Notes: a model not told the origin generated them from the letters alone. A stretch of DNA of 64,000 nucleotides from Streptomyces flavotricini (GCF_020639365.1 NZ_JAINUL010000001.1:998458-1062457); one strand, 5' to 3'; counted from the first letter of the stretch, positions 8,553-16,851 are shown. Program-made: numbers and translations.

Positions 8553-9200
8553 ATGCGTACACGTCCCGCCTTCCCGGTCCGCAGCGGACTCGGCTTCCTG
8601 TTCCTGTTCCTCGCCCAAGCGCTGGCCGTTGCCCTGCCCATCGAGGCCCAGGCCCACGGCGACACCGTCAAGGTCGTGGTCACCGGGCAGCGGGAAGGCC
8701 ATGTCACCACCGAGATCACCTGGGAGAACGACGGGGACGCCATCGACGAGGCGGTCGCCGCCACGGTGAACTCGACCAGCCCCGACGGCTCCCGCACGAT
8801 GGGGCCCTGGCGGCTGGTCCGCGACGCCGGGACCCAGAGCGGCTGGAGCACGGCCGAGGTACTGCCGCCCGGTACCTGGAAGGTCTCCGTCGACGTGGGG
8901 TTCCCGTCGCTGGGGCACGGCGAGAAGGAGATCGCCGTTCCGGTGGTCGACCCGGCGCCCTCCGGGGCCACGCCGAGCGCTGCAGCCCCGTCCGCCTCCA
9001 CCCCTCCCGCCCCCTCCGGCGCCTCCGCCGGGCCGGTGTCCTCCGCGTCGGCGCCCCCGGCTCCCGCCACTGCTGCGGCCGATGAGGGCGAGGGCGGCGA
9101 CCGTACCGTCTGGTGGACCACGGCGGGCGTGGTCGTGATCGCCCTGGCCGGCGCCGGCGCCGGCGTACTGCTGCGCCGCGCTCGGGCCCGCAGGCGCTGA
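8553..9200 (+). CDS. Membrane-anchored extracellular protein of unknown function
   Basis: A 215-residue protein with a Sec signal peptide ending near AQAHG (about residue 32), one compact beta-rich domain (about 33-130; EGHVTTEITWENDGDAIDE, PPGTWKVSVDVGFPSLGHGEKEIAV), a Ser/Pro/Ala linker (about 135-180) and a C-terminal transmembrane helix followed by RRARARRR. The topology is that of a surface domain tethered to the membrane by its C-terminus. The His after the predicted cleavage site (AHGD) recalls CopC/YtkA-like domains, but the match is too weak to claim copper binding. It follows the protease gene by 138 bp and has its own ribosome binding site CAGGAG 9 nt before the ATG. Confidence 0.65.
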   Translation: MRTRPAFPVRSGLGFLFLFLAQALAVALPIEAQAHGDTVKVVVTGQREGHVTTEITWENDGDAIDEAVAATVNSTSPDGSRTMGPWRLVRDAGTQSGWSTAEVLPPGTWKVSVDVGFPSLGHGEKEIAVPVVDPAPSGATPSAAAPSASTPPAPSGASAGPVSSASAPPAPATAAADEGEGGDRTVWWTTAGVVVIALAGAGAGVLLRRARARRR

Positions 9201-9277
9201 TGGCGCGGGCGGCGGGGAGGAGCGCGGGCGCCGTGGCCGAAGGCCGCGGTACGACCTGACAGCCGAACGCGTCCGCG

Positions 9278-9307
9278 TTGACAGCGGAATTCGCCGTGCC
9301 GTTCATT
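9278..9307 (+). promoter_or_regulatory. Promoter of the pirin gene
   Basis: A consensus -35 TTGACA (9278-9283) is followed after 18 nt by a -10-like TTCATT (9302-9307). The ATG at 9314 begins 7 nt after it, without a ribosome binding site, so the transcript is probably leaderless. Confidence 0.5.
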
Positions 9308-9313
9308 CGGCGC

Positions 9314-10195
9314 ATGCACCTCACCACCCCCGCCGTACGCTCCACCCTCCGCGTCGTCCGCCCCTTCCACACCTTCGAGGGCGAGGGCTTCCCCGTACGC
9401 CGCCCCTTCCCGCAGCCCGGACTGCCGCTGGCCGACCCGTTCCTGCTGGTGGAGCAGGTCGGCCCGCACGTGCTCGGGCCGGGTGAGGCCAAGGGCGTAC
9501 CGCCGCACCCGCACCGCGGATTCGAGACCATCCAGTACGTCATCGAGGGCGCCATGGAGGATGTCGACTCCGCGGGGCACAGGCGGGTCGTGCACCCCGG
9601 CGGAGTGCAGTGGCTCACGGCCGGGTCGGGTCTCGTCCACCTCACCCGCCCCACCCCCGAACTGCTCGCCGACGGCGGCCCGCAGCACCTGGTGCAGATC
9701 TGGCTGAACCTGCCGGCCCGGCTCAAGGCGACGCCGCCGCGCGTCCGGTACGGCTCCGCCCCCGGCGACATCCCCCGGGTCGTCACCGAGGACGGCGGCG
9801 CCGAGCTCACGGTGATCAGCGGCCGCACCCACGGGGTGCGGGGACCCTTCGAGAGCCACACTCCGGTGCTCGTCGTACACGCCCGCCTCGCGGCGGGCGG
9901 CCGCGCCGAGTTCACCGTCCCGAGCGGGCACAACGCGATGCTGTACGTACTGTCCGGCAGCGCGGCCACCCCCGACGCCCGTCTCCCCGACGGCCACCTC
10001 GCCATCCTCGGCCGGGAGGCGGAGCGCTGCGCGGTCGAGGCTCCGGACGGCCCGGCCGAGGTGCTGGTCCTGGCCGGCGAGCCGCTGGGCGAGCCCGTGG
10101 CCCGCACCGGCCCGTTCGTCATGAACACCGCGGCCGAGATCCACCAGGCCCAGATGGACTACCAGCACGGCCTGATGGGGCACATCGACATCTGA
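9314..10195 (+). CDS. Pirin-family bicupin protein
   Basis: A 293-residue cytoplasmic protein of the pirin family. The N-terminal cupin carries the metal-binding pattern PHPHRGFETIQYVIEG (His, His and later His/Glu ligands), and the C-terminal cupin includes HNAMLYVLSGSA. Bacterial pirins bind iron and include quercetin-2,3-dioxygenase-like enzymes and redox or metabolic regulators; which applies here cannot be decided. The length is normal for the family. The start is set by the leaderless promoter just upstream. Nothing downstream is co-directional for 870 bp, so it is a single-gene transcript. Confidence 0.88.
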   Translation: MHLTTPAVRSTLRVVRPFHTFEGEGFPVRRPFPQPGLPLADPFLLVEQVGPHVLGPGEAKGVPPHPHRGFETIQYVIEGAMEDVDSAGHRRVVHPGGVQWLTAGSGLVHLTRPTPELLADGGPQHLVQIWLNLPARLKATPPRVRYGSAPGDIPRVVTEDGGAELTVISGRTHGVRGPFESHTPVLVVHARLAAGGRAEFTVPSGHNAMLYVLSGSAATPDARLPDGHLAILGREAERCAVEAPDGPAEVLVLAGEPLGEPVARTGPFVMNTAAEIHQAQMDYQHGLMGHIDI

Positions 10196-10283
10196 GACGG
10201 GGCCGCCCCGGCCGGGGCGGCCCTGCTGCGACCAGCGGCCGACCGCCGACTCTGGTGAGGTGCCGGGGCGTTGGGCGCGCAGC

Positions 10284-10551
10284 TCAGCGGGCCGACGACG
10301 TGTCGGCGGAGAACTCGACGCCGCCGGTGCTGGCGCTCAGGCTCACCGGCCCCGGACCGTGTTGCCCGCGCAGCCCGTCTCGGTATCGTCCGAGCCGAAC
10401 AGCACCGGGCCGCCGGTCCCGCCGACGGTGACCGGGCCGGTGAGCCGGGAGCCGCAGACCGCGACGGCGAGCGCCCCGTCGCCGGAGACGGGGCCGGTGA
10501 TCTCGGCTCCCGTCACGGCCAGGGCTCCGCCGGAGCGGGCCGTGACGGGCC
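10284..10551 (-). pseudogene. Frameshifted C-terminal relic of an unrecognised protein
   Basis: On the minus strand two frames together read GGALAVTGAEITGPVSG, TGGPVLFGSDDTETGCAGNTVRG and then, after a lost base near 10346, PVSLSASTGGVEFSADTSSAR followed by a stop. The repeated pattern of short Gly/Thr/Val beta-strands is continuous in sense across the shift, which is the mark of a decayed gene end. I do not recognise the family. No start codon or ribosome binding site is available. Confidence 0.4.
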
Positions 10552-10563
10552 GCTCCGGCTGCC

Positions 10564-11009
10564 GCCCTTGCCGTTGCCGTGGTTCATGCCCCGCAGGAGG
10601 GAGACGTCGGTGGCGGAGGGCGCCGCGAAGCTACTGCCTCCGCCACCGCCCGCGCCGTAGAGGTTTCCGGGGTTCCCGCCGCCCGGGCCGCCGCTGCCGG
10701 GGGTGGGCAGGCCGGTGTTGGGGGCGATGTCGCCGCCGGGTACCCCCGGACCGCCCAGGGCCGGGTTGGGACTGCCCGCGCCGTGGGCGCGCCGCGTACC
10801 GCCGCCGCCCGCGACTGTGGAGCCCATGGGGCCGCCGCGCTGGCCGCCGTCCTGCGCTTCGAGGCCGCCGCCGTCCCCGCCGTGCCGAAGGCGCCGGCGC
10901 GTACGTGGAAACCGCCGCCCCCGGAGCCTGCGCCGCCGTGCCGGAGCGGCCGGCCTCGCCCAGGGTGATCTGCAGGCTCTGGCCGGCGCTCACGGCGAGG
11001 GTGGGGCAG
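10564..11009 (-). pseudogene. Relic of a glycine-rich secreted protein
   Basis: The minus strand preserves LAVSAGQSLQITLGEAGRSG in one frame and, after one or more frameshifts near 10850-10940, GGPMGSTVAGGGGTRR and LYGAGGGGGSSFAAPSATDVSLLRG in another. These are the start and end of the glycine-rich domain of secreted actinomycete proteins. No frame joins them, and the N-terminus is missing. It is fused end to end with the relic at 10284-10551. Confidence 0.45.
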
Positions 11010-11052
11010 ATCAGCCGCGGAAATCCCGGTGCGCCGGCCGGTACCGGCTGCC

Positions 11053-11058
11053 TACGCT
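11053..11058 (+). promoter_or_regulatory. -10 element of the DUF6204 gene
   Basis: TACGCT ends 6 nt before the ATG at 11065, with no ribosome binding site. It is identical to the hexamer before the AraC and second MarR genes of this window. Confidence 0.4.
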
Positions 11059-11064
11059 GCCGGG

Positions 11065-11424
11065 ATGAGTACTCGCACCTTCCGGATCACCGTCCGCGGC
11101 TCCTTCGACGGCCTCACCGCGGAGCAGCACGCGGAGCTGCTCGCCGCCGCGCCGGAGCACGACGTCATGCACTCGGCGTACACCGCCGAGGGACACCTCT
11201 CCTACGACGTCGCCGTCGGCCCGTTCTTCACCTTCCGCTTCCTCGACTCCGGCGAGGCGGAGGAGGACATCCTCGACGCGACCGCCCGCGCCGAGCTCGC
11301 CGCCGAGAGCTGGCTCACCGACCACGGCTACGGCTTCAAGCGCCTCACGTCCCGGGCCCAGGACCTCTCGCTGGCCCCGCTGAGCAAGCGCCAGCGCCAG
11401 GCGGCCGCCCGCGGCGACGCCTGA
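11065..11424 (+). CDS. DUF6204 protein
   Basis: A 119-residue cytoplasmic protein that matches the actinomycete DUF6204 family: MSTRTFRITVRGSFDGL at the start, a central FFTFRFLDSGEAEEDI segment and the C-terminal WLTDHGYGFKRLT followed by a basic tail. The predicted fold is a small alpha/beta sandwich; no function is known. Translation probably starts on a leaderless mRNA. Its stop codon lies only 16 bp from the MITE-like element at 11441, whose inverted repeats may act as its terminator. Confidence 0.8.
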   Translation: MSTRTFRITVRGSFDGLTAEQHAELLAAAPEHDVMHSAYTAEGHLSYDVAVGPFFTFRFLDSGEAEEDILDATARAELAAESWLTDHGYGFKRLTSRAQDLSLAPLSKRQRQAAARGDA

Positions 11425-11440
11425 TCGGCAGGACGCACCC

Positions 11441-11607
11441 TAAGGGCTGTCCCGTAATCCGCGGTGGGTCAGCGCGCGGCGTCAGATGCGGTGCATCGCA
11501 AGGCGGAGGGCCGTCCTCATACTGGGCGTATTCGGGCGATCCCGACAACGCAGCGAGGTGCCGTAGCTGGCGCCGCGCGCCCGCCGGGGATTACGGGACA
11601 GCCCTTA
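11441..11607. mobile_element. MITE-like element with 20-bp perfect terminal inverted repeats
   Basis: TAAGGGCTGTCCCGTAATCC (11441-11460) is repeated exactly in inverse orientation at 11588-11607. Similarity continues imperfectly inwards for about 30 more bases on each side. The ends can be read as a TA target duplication around AGGGCTGT, which fits IS630- or IS5/IS427-type transposases. At 167 bp it is too short to encode a transposase, so it is a non-autonomous element. It lies between convergent genes, and the right end supplies the stop codon of the gene at 11605. Confidence 0.75.
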
Positions 11608-11898
11608 ATAGGGCCGGGCCGCGGGGAAGCCGTAGTTGTACACCGGGAACACCTCGGGGCGGCCGCCCGTGCTCTGCCAGCCCTGGGCTTCCACGACGGG
11701 CATCAGCTTCTCCGCGAACACGTTCGCGTGCAGCTCGCTCTCCCACAGGTCGTAGACGTCCAGGCCCTCGGCGCTCACGACACAGACGTGGGAGAGGCAG
11801 CCGTCGAACATCCCGGGGACGGACAGGAGCTCCGCGTGGAGGGCGTCGTACTGCTCCGCGGTGATGCCCGGGACGGTGGCGTGCATCAGGATCGCCAT
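11605..11898 (-). CDS. Small antibiotic-biosynthesis-monooxygenase-like protein
   Basis: A 97-residue protein with the layout of the dimeric alpha/beta-barrel (ABM-like) fold: MAILMHATVPGITAEQYDALHAEL, a central SHVCVVSAEGLDVYDLWES strand pair, and FAEKLMPVVEAQG before a short C-terminal tail. The family includes small oxygenases and proteins of unknown role; no catalytic residue can be assigned. The ATG at 11898 has AGGAG 9 nt upstream. Its TAA stop (11607-11605) is formed by the end of the MITE-like element, so the element may have replaced the original end; how many residues changed is unknown. Confidence 0.65.
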   Translation of the reverse strand: MAILMHATVPGITAEQYDALHAELLSVPGMFDGCLSHVCVVSAEGLDVYDLWESELHANVFAEKLMPVVEAQGWQSTGGRPEVFPVYNYGFPAARPY

Positions 11899-12034
11899 GG
11901 CAGGTCACTCCTCGCGTGCGGGGGCCAGGACCCTCCCCGCGCCGCCCGGCGGCGGCCCCTGTCCACGGGGACAGGACAGCACGCAAACGAGGGGACGGCA
12001 TCCGCGAACGGTGCCGTCCCCTCGAAGGGCCAGG

Positions 12035-13543
12035 TCAGACGGTCTTCGCCGGCTCCGGCTCCGCCGCCTTCGCGGGAGCCGCGGCGGGCGTGCCCGCCTC
12101 GACGGTGCGCGGTCCGTGCGCTCCGCGCAGGCCGATCCAGCTGATCACCGCGACCAGGGCGAAGGCGACGGCCCCGATCCAGAAGGTGAGGGTGAACCCG
12201 GACTCGGCGGGCAGGGCCGGGACGCCGGCGGGCAGGTGCTCGATGGTCTTCGACGCCAGGATCGTGGTGACGATGGCGCTGCCGATCGCGCTGCCCGTGG
12301 AGCGGGAGATCGAGTTGATGCCGTTGGCGATGCCGCTCTGGTGGTGCGGGACGCTCGCCATGATGACGGCGGGCATGGCCGCGTAGCCGAAGCTGACGGC
12401 CGCGCCGACGATCAGGCCGGCGCCGATCACCGAGAAGCTGTGGCCGTGGTCCAGCGCGAGCCAGCCGAAGCCGACGGCGCCGAGGCCGGCGGCGAGGCCG
12501 AGGGCCACGCGGGGGCCGCGGTGGCGGACCAGCTGGCCGCCGATGGGCGAGGCGAGCAGGGAGACGATCGCGCCGGGCAGCAGGAACTGCACGGATGCGC
12601 GCAGGATGGAGGCGTCGAACCCGTAGCCGGTGAGCTTCTCGGGCATCTGGACGAGGTACGAGACACCCAGGAAGTTCGCGAACATGCCGAAGCCGACGAG
12701 GATGCCGGCCAGGTTGGCCATGAGCACGGGGCGGTGGACGAACATCCGCATGTCCACGAGCGGCTCGCTGACCTTGAGCTCGGTGAATACCCAGACGGCG
12801 GTCATGACGGCTGCGCCGGCGAAGCTGCCCAGCGTGCGGCCGGAGGTCCAGCCCCACTCGTGGCCCTGCGAGATGGGCAGCAGGAGCAGCAGGAGGGTGA
12901 TGCCGAGGGTCAGCGCGCCGAGGAAGTCGGTGCGGCCGCCGGTCTTGTGCCGGGTCGCGGGGACCAGGAAGGCGACGGCGAGCAGGGCGAGGGTCGCGAA
13001 GCCGGTCGCCATCCAGAAGGCGTTGCGGTAGTCGGCGTCGGAGCCGGACGTGAGCAGGCCGGTGGCGACGAGCGCCAGGCCGCTGCCGAAGGCGAGGGTG
13101 CCGCTGACCAGGGCCATCGCGCCGGGGAGCTTCTGCGGGCGGACTTCCTCGCGCAGCACCGAGAGGGCGAGCGGGAAGATCGCGGTGGCGGCGCCCTGCA
13201 GGACGCGGCCCAGGATCAGCAGCGGGAGCGAGGTCGCGACGGCGGCGATGACGGAACCGACGACCATGACGCCGAGGACGGCCACCAGCGTGGGCTTCTT
13301 GCCGTGCTGGTCGCCGAAGCGGCCGAGCAGCGGGGTGAAGACGGCGGCGGACAGCAGGGTGGCGGTGGTCACCCAGCTCACGTTGGCGGTCGAGGTGCCC
13401 AGGTCGGTGCGGATGAGGCCCAGGATCGGAACCGGCAGGGTCTGCATCATCGACACGACCATGGCGGCAAGGCTCAGGGCGAAGACGATGATCGTCTCGT
13501 TCCTGTTCTTGGCCTCGGCGGGGGTGGGGGCGGCGGTGCTCAT
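12035..13543 (-). CDS. MFS drug-type exporter (DHA2-like)
   Basis: A 502-residue membrane protein with about 14 hydrophobic segments, the topology of proton-driven DHA2 multidrug exporters. The loop 2-3 signature is GRFGDQHGKKPTL and motif C-like residues appear in LVSGTLAFGSGLALVATGLL. Both termini are cytoplasmic and hydrophilic (Ala/Pro-rich C-terminus). It is divergent from the MarR regulator at 13681, across a region with two palindromes, so it is likely repressed by that protein and induced by a toxic compound. The ATG at 13543 is preceded by AGAAGG 11 nt upstream. Confidence 0.88.
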   Translation of the reverse strand: MSTAAPTPAEAKNRNETIIVFALSLAAMVVSMMQTLPVPILGLIRTDLGTSTANVSWVTTATLLSAAVFTPLLGRFGDQHGKKPTLVAVLGVMVVGSVIAAVATSLPLLILGRVLQGAATAIFPLALSVLREEVRPQKLPGAMALVSGTLAFGSGLALVATGLLTSGSDADYRNAFWMATGFATLALLAVAFLVPATRHKTGGRTDFLGALTLGITLLLLLLPISQGHEWGWTSGRTLGSFAGAAVMTAVWVFTELKVSEPLVDMRMFVHRPVLMANLAGILVGFGMFANFLGVSYLVQMPEKLTGYGFDASILRASVQFLLPGAIVSLLASPIGGQLVRHRGPRVALGLAAGLGAVGFGWLALDHGHSFSVIGAGLIVGAAVSFGYAAMPAVIMASVPHHQSGIANGINSISRSTGSAIGSAIVTTILASKTIEHLPAGVPALPAESGFTLTFWIGAVAFALVAVISWIGLRGAHGPRTVEAGTPAAAPAKAAEPEPAKTV

Positions 13544-13582
13544 GCTGGCAGGAACCTTCTTAGTGCTTCAGATCGCAGATGT

Positions 13583-13595
13583 TTGATGTCATCAA
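13583..13595. promoter_or_regulatory. Candidate MarR operator (MFS-proximal)
   Basis: TTGATG-T-CATCAA is a perfect 6+1+6 palindrome 40 bp upstream of the MFS start. The half-site differs slightly from the one at 13646. Confidence 0.5.
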
Positions 13596-13645
13596 GTAAC
13601 TCCACAGACGGTAGACGTCGATAGTTAAAGTGGTCAAGTAAACAA

Positions 13646-13673
13646 TTGACAATGTCAACCACCTGAGTACGCT
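13646..13673 (+). promoter_or_regulatory. MarR promoter with overlapping palindromic operator
   Basis: TTGACA-A-TGTCAA (13646-13658) is a perfect palindrome whose first half is also the -35 hexamer. A -10 TACGCT follows 16 nt later (13668-13673), and the ATG at 13681 begins 8 nt after it. Repressor bound here would block RNA polymerase directly. Confidence 0.65.
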
Positions 13674-13680
13674 CGAAGCC

Positions 13681-14121
13681 ATGAGCGCCACCACCCCCAC
13701 CGCCCCCACCAAGCTCGAGCTCCTTGAGCTGCTCGCCGCCATCGGAACCGCCCAGTGGCGCGATTTCGCCGCCGCGGCGGCCCACTACGGCCTCACCTCC
13801 ACCCAGGCCCGGGTCCTCGCCCAGCTCAACGGCCCGCTCCCGATGCGCGGCCTGGCCACCCTCCTGGTGTGTGACGCATCGAACGTCACCGGGATCGTGG
13901 ACCGCCTGGAGGCCCGCGAGCTGGTGCGCCGCGAGGCCGACCCCTCCGACCGCCGCGTCAAGAACGTCGTGGCCACGGACGCGGGCCGGGAGATCATCCG
14001 ACGCGTGCGCGAGGAGATGCAGGCGACCCACGGCGCGCTGGACACCCTCGACGAGACCGAGAGCGCGACGCTCTACGCCCTGCTGGAGCGGCTGCGCCCG
14101 ACCATGGAGAAGGACGCGTAA
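13681..14121 (+). CDS. MarR-family regulator
   Basis: A 146-residue winged-helix protein. The DNA-binding region reads MRGLATLLVCDASNVTGIVDRLEARELVRREADPSDRRVKNV, with the Asp-Arg-Arg wing typical of MarR proteins. Flanking helices at both ends should form the dimer interface. It is divergent from an MFS exporter and probably controls it through the palindromes at 13583 and 13646; the latter overlaps its own -35, so autoregulation is expected. The start lies on a leaderless promoter. Confidence 0.9.
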   Translation: MSATTPTAPTKLELLELLAAIGTAQWRDFAAAAAHYGLTSTQARVLAQLNGPLPMRGLATLLVCDASNVTGIVDRLEARELVRREADPSDRRVKNVVATDAGREIIRRVREEMQATHGALDTLDETESATLYALLERLRPTMEKDA

Positions 14122-14148
14122 GAACGCCCGCACACCGGGAGGCGGCCC

Positions 14149-14320
14149 TCAGGCCTCGCGCAGCGCCGCGGCCGCCCGCTCGGGTGCGATGTCGTTGACG
14201 AACCGGCCCATCCCGGACTCGATGCCGGCCGGGTACGTGAGCTTGTCGGCGGCCCGGCGGGTCGTCCGCTCCGGACAGGGCGGGGAAACGGCTCTCGACG
14301 ACGGCGACCTGGTGGTCGGG
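14149..14320 (-). pseudogene. Possible gene relic, unassigned
   Basis: The minus strand reads VAVVESRFPALSGADDPPG in one frame and then, shifted near 14260, AADKLTYPAGIESGMGRFVN and DIAPERAAAALREA to a stop. The composition looks protein-like, but no start, ribosome binding site or family was found. The remaining sequence to 14690 shows no gene. Confidence 0.25.
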
Positions 14321-14606
14321 GGCCGGGATCCCGGTGGCCCGGCCCGGGGCCGACGGACAGAGCGGGCACCGGCCGGCCGGCGGCATACGGGCACGGCCCT
14401 GGCGGTGCGAGCGATCACCACCCACACGCCGCGGAGCCGGTCGTGGCGCCGCCCGGAGCACGTCGATGCGGACGGCAGGACGCGGGGATCGGCGCGGTCG
14501 CGTACGGGGGCTCCCGCGCCGGGCCCGTGATCGGGGTCGCCGCCCGTGGGGCACCGGCGTCCCCGGCCAGCAGAAGCATCCTGAGGGATCCAACAGAAGC
14601 CAACAT

Positions 14607-14643
14607 GCCTCGACAAAGCCACAGTTGGGGATCCCGTCGAGGC
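14607..14643. repeat. Inverted repeat in a non-coding stretch
   Basis: GCCTCGAC (14607-14614) and GTCGAGGC (14636-14643) form a perfect 8-bp inverted repeat with a 21-nt loop. The roughly 740-bp gap 14122-14859 that contains it holds no convincing gene apart from the possible relic at its left end. Confidence 0.35.
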
Positions 14644-14697
14644 CGGTGACCGCCCTCGCGGCCCGCGTCGGGCGGCGGATTGACGCAGCCCCTTCTC

Positions 14698-14726
14698 TTG
14701 ACATGTCCCCGCTAGGGCAGTGTGAT
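14698..14726 (+). promoter_or_regulatory. Promoter of the GH27 gene
   Basis: A consensus -35 TTGACA (14698-14703) is separated by 17 nt from TGTGAT (14721-14726). This gives a 5' leader of about 125 nt, which contains the 14-bp palindrome CCCGGAATTCCGGG at 14823-14836, just before the ribosome binding site. Confidence 0.55.
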
Positions 14727-14859
14727 GTGGGCCTTCCCGTTGGAGTCCGTTCGTTCCTGAGGACTTCTGCGGGAACCGGCGTACAGGACGTACGTGTCAG
14801 GGTGCATTTCCGCACACGCTCTCCCGGAATTCCGGGCCCCACTCCCCCAGGAGCCGTCT

Positions 14860-16551
14860 GTGCACTCGTTACGAAGCGCCGTCGCCCGCCGCCTGACGGC
14901 GGTCCTCACGGCCCTCCCCCTACTGGCCCCGGTGGCGGGGGCCGCCGCACTGGCCGGCGCTGCGGTGCTCGCGGGCGCCGCGCCCGCCGCCGCCGTGGAC
15001 GACGGGCAGGCACTGACCCCGCCCATGGGGTTCAACAACTGGAACTCCACCCACTGCCGGGCCGAGTTCAACGAGGCGATGGTCAAGGGCATCGCCGACC
15101 TCTTCGTCTCCAAGGGCCTCAAGGCCGCCGGCTACCGGTACGTCAACCTCGACGACTGCTGGGCCCTGCCGAACCGCGACGCCGCGGGCAACCTCGTCGC
15201 CGATCCGGTCCGCTTCCCCGGCGGGATCAAGGCCCTCGCGGACTACGTGCACTCCAAGGGGCTGAAGTTCGGCATCTACACCAGCGCCGGCACCAAGACC
15301 TGCGACACCGCGGGCTTCCCCGGCGGTCTCGGCCACGAGCAGCAGGACGCCGCCCTCTTCGCCTCGTTCGGGGTCGACTACCTCAAGTACGACAACTGCA
15401 ACAACCAGGGCGTGGACGCGAGGAAGCGGTACGCGGACATGGCCGAGGCCCTGAGGAAGACCGGCCGTCCCATCGTCTTCTCGCTGTGCGAGTGGGGCGA
15501 GAACCAGCCCTGGACCTGGGCATCGAGCCTCGGCCACCTGTGGCGCACCACCGGGGACATCGGCGACAGCTGGTCCTCGATGATCTCCATCGCGCACAGG
15601 AACCAGCCGCTCGCTCCGTACGCGGGCCCGGGCCGGTGGAACGACCCGGACATGCTGGAGGTCGGCAACGGCGGGATGAGCGCCGCCGAGTACCGCACCC
15701 ACTTCACCCTCTGGTCGATGATGTCGGCGCCGCTGCTGATCGGCAGCGACCTGCGCAAGGCGACGGCCGAGACCTTCGAGATCCTCTCCAACCCCGATGT
15801 CATCGCCCTGGACCAGGACGCCCTCGGCAAACAGGGCACGGTGGTCTCCGGTTCGGGCGGTCTGGTGGTGATGGCCAAGGAGCTGGCCAACGGCGACCGG
15901 GCCCTGTCACTGACCAACGAGACCGGCTCCACCGCCACGATCTCCGCGCGGACGGACGCCCTCGGCATCGGCAACCGCGCCCCCTACGCCCTCAAGGAAC
16001 TGTGGACGAAGGCCGCCTCGACCAACACGAGCGGCATCATCAGCGCCTCGGTAGCCCCGCACGCCACCGTCGTCTACCGGATCACCCCGGGGTCGGCGCC
16101 GCTTCCGCCGGCCGGCACCTCCCACCTGTCCGACCTGCCCTGGACGGGTGTGAGCAACGGCTGGGGCCCGGTGGAGAAGGACCGCAGCAACGGGGAGCAG
16201 GCGGCGGGCGACGGCAGGACGCTGACCGTGGGCGGCGCCACGTACGCCAAGGGGCTCGGCGCCCACGCGGCCGGCACCCTCACCTACCACCTGGGCGGCA
16301 GGTGCACCGCCCTGACGGTGGACGTCGGCGTCGACGACGAGAGTTCACGCACCGGAGCGGTCGTCTTCCAGATCTACCGGGACACCGTCAAGGTCGCCGA
16401 CAGCGGGGTCGTCACCACGTCGGACGCGGCCCGGGGGCTCACCGCCGACCTGACCGGCGGCCAGACGCTGCGGCTCGTCGTCACCGACGGCGGCAACGGC
16501 ATCGACTACGACCACGCGGACTGGGCCGCACCCCGGCTCACCTGCACCTGA
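14860..16551 (+). CDS. Secreted GH27 alpha-galactosidase with NPCBM domain
   Basis: A 563-residue secreted enzyme that removes alpha-linked galactose (or a related sugar) from plant polysaccharides and oligosaccharides. The signal peptide ends near APAAA at about residue 45. The GH27 barrel begins with LTPPMGFNNWNSTHC; the nucleophile is Asp178 (YLKYDNCN) and the acid/base is Asp233 (WRTTGDIGDSW). The all-beta domain follows, and the last 140 residues form an NPCBM carbohydrate-binding domain (YAKGLGAHAAGTLTY, VDVGVDDE). The GTG at 14860 is chosen because AGGAG lies 6 nt upstream; an earlier ATG would precede the signal peptide. It stands alone, upstream of the beta-glucan genes. Confidence 0.9.
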   Translation: MHSLRSAVARRLTAVLTALPLLAPVAGAAALAGAAVLAGAAPAAAVDDGQALTPPMGFNNWNSTHCRAEFNEAMVKGIADLFVSKGLKAAGYRYVNLDDCWALPNRDAAGNLVADPVRFPGGIKALADYVHSKGLKFGIYTSAGTKTCDTAGFPGGLGHEQQDAALFASFGVDYLKYDNCNNQGVDARKRYADMAEALRKTGRPIVFSLCEWGENQPWTWASSLGHLWRTTGDIGDSWSSMISIAHRNQPLAPYAGPGRWNDPDMLEVGNGGMSAAEYRTHFTLWSMMSAPLLIGSDLRKATAETFEILSNPDVIALDQDALGKQGTVVSGSGGLVVMAKELANGDRALSLTNETGSTATISARTDALGIGNRAPYALKELWTKAASTNTSGIISASVAPHATVVYRITPGSAPLPPAGTSHLSDLPWTGVSNGWGPVEKDRSNGEQAAGDGRTLTVGGATYAKGLGAHAAGTLTYHLGGRCTALTVDVGVDDESSRTGAVVFQIYRDTVKVADSGVVTTSDAARGLTADLTGGQTLRLVVTDGGNGIDYDHADWAAPRLTCT

Positions 16552-16566
16552 CCCTCCGTACCCGCG

Positions 16567-16598
16567 GATCCGGCGATCCGGCGATCCGGCGATCCGGC
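16567..16598. repeat. Four tandem GATCCGGC repeats
   Basis: The 8-bp unit GATCCGGC occurs four times without interruption just after the GH27 gene. It looks like a slippage array; no function is apparent. Confidence 0.7.
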
Positions 16599-16642
16599 AG
16601 CCCACCGATCCGCTGACCCGACCGGACCCGGCCGCGGGCGCC

Positions 16643-16770
16643 AAGCAGAAGCGGGCATCGTCATCCTCGTGCCGGAGCCGGCGGTCGGCCCGCAGGTCGC
16701 CGCCGAGGCGAAGGAGGCGGGGATCCCGCTGCCGAGCTCCGACGAACAGGTGTGCGTCAGCGGTCCCAAG
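16643..16770 (+). pseudogene. Relic of a sugar ABC transporter binding protein
   Basis: An unstarted frame reads AEAGIVILVPEPAVGPQVAA and EAKEAGIPLPSSDEQVC, which resembles the central strand-helix of periplasmic sugar-binding proteins of the ribose/arabinose class. Both ends are missing, and the downstream part degenerates into basic repeats. It may mark a former sugar-uptake operon beside the glycosidase genes. Confidence 0.35.
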
Positions 16771-16814
16771 CCCCCGGACCGCGCCAAGGCCCGACGGCGG
16801 CGGTCCCCCCTCCC

Positions 16815-16851
16815 GAAGGGCGGGGCCGCCCGCCCGCGCGGGCCGCCCTTC
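16815..16851 (+). terminator. GC-rich hairpin
   Basis: GAAGGGCGG (16815-16823) pairs perfectly with CCGCCCTTC (16843-16851). It lies upstream of the GH16 promoter and would end read-through from the GH27 side. Confidence 0.5.

Noticed and set aside
6231..8918. An 895-codon minus-strand frame opposite the metalloprotease
   Set aside because: The plus strand has a signal peptide, catalytic motif and two known domains; the minus frame has none and low-complexity composition.
9278..9313. TTG at 9278 as the pirin start
   Set aside because: These bases form a consensus -35 (TTGACA), and homologues begin near the ATG at 9314.
14122..14859. Several overlapping frames as real genes
   Set aside because: None has a ribosome binding site, a recognisable family or a consistent frame; only a possible relic is recorded.
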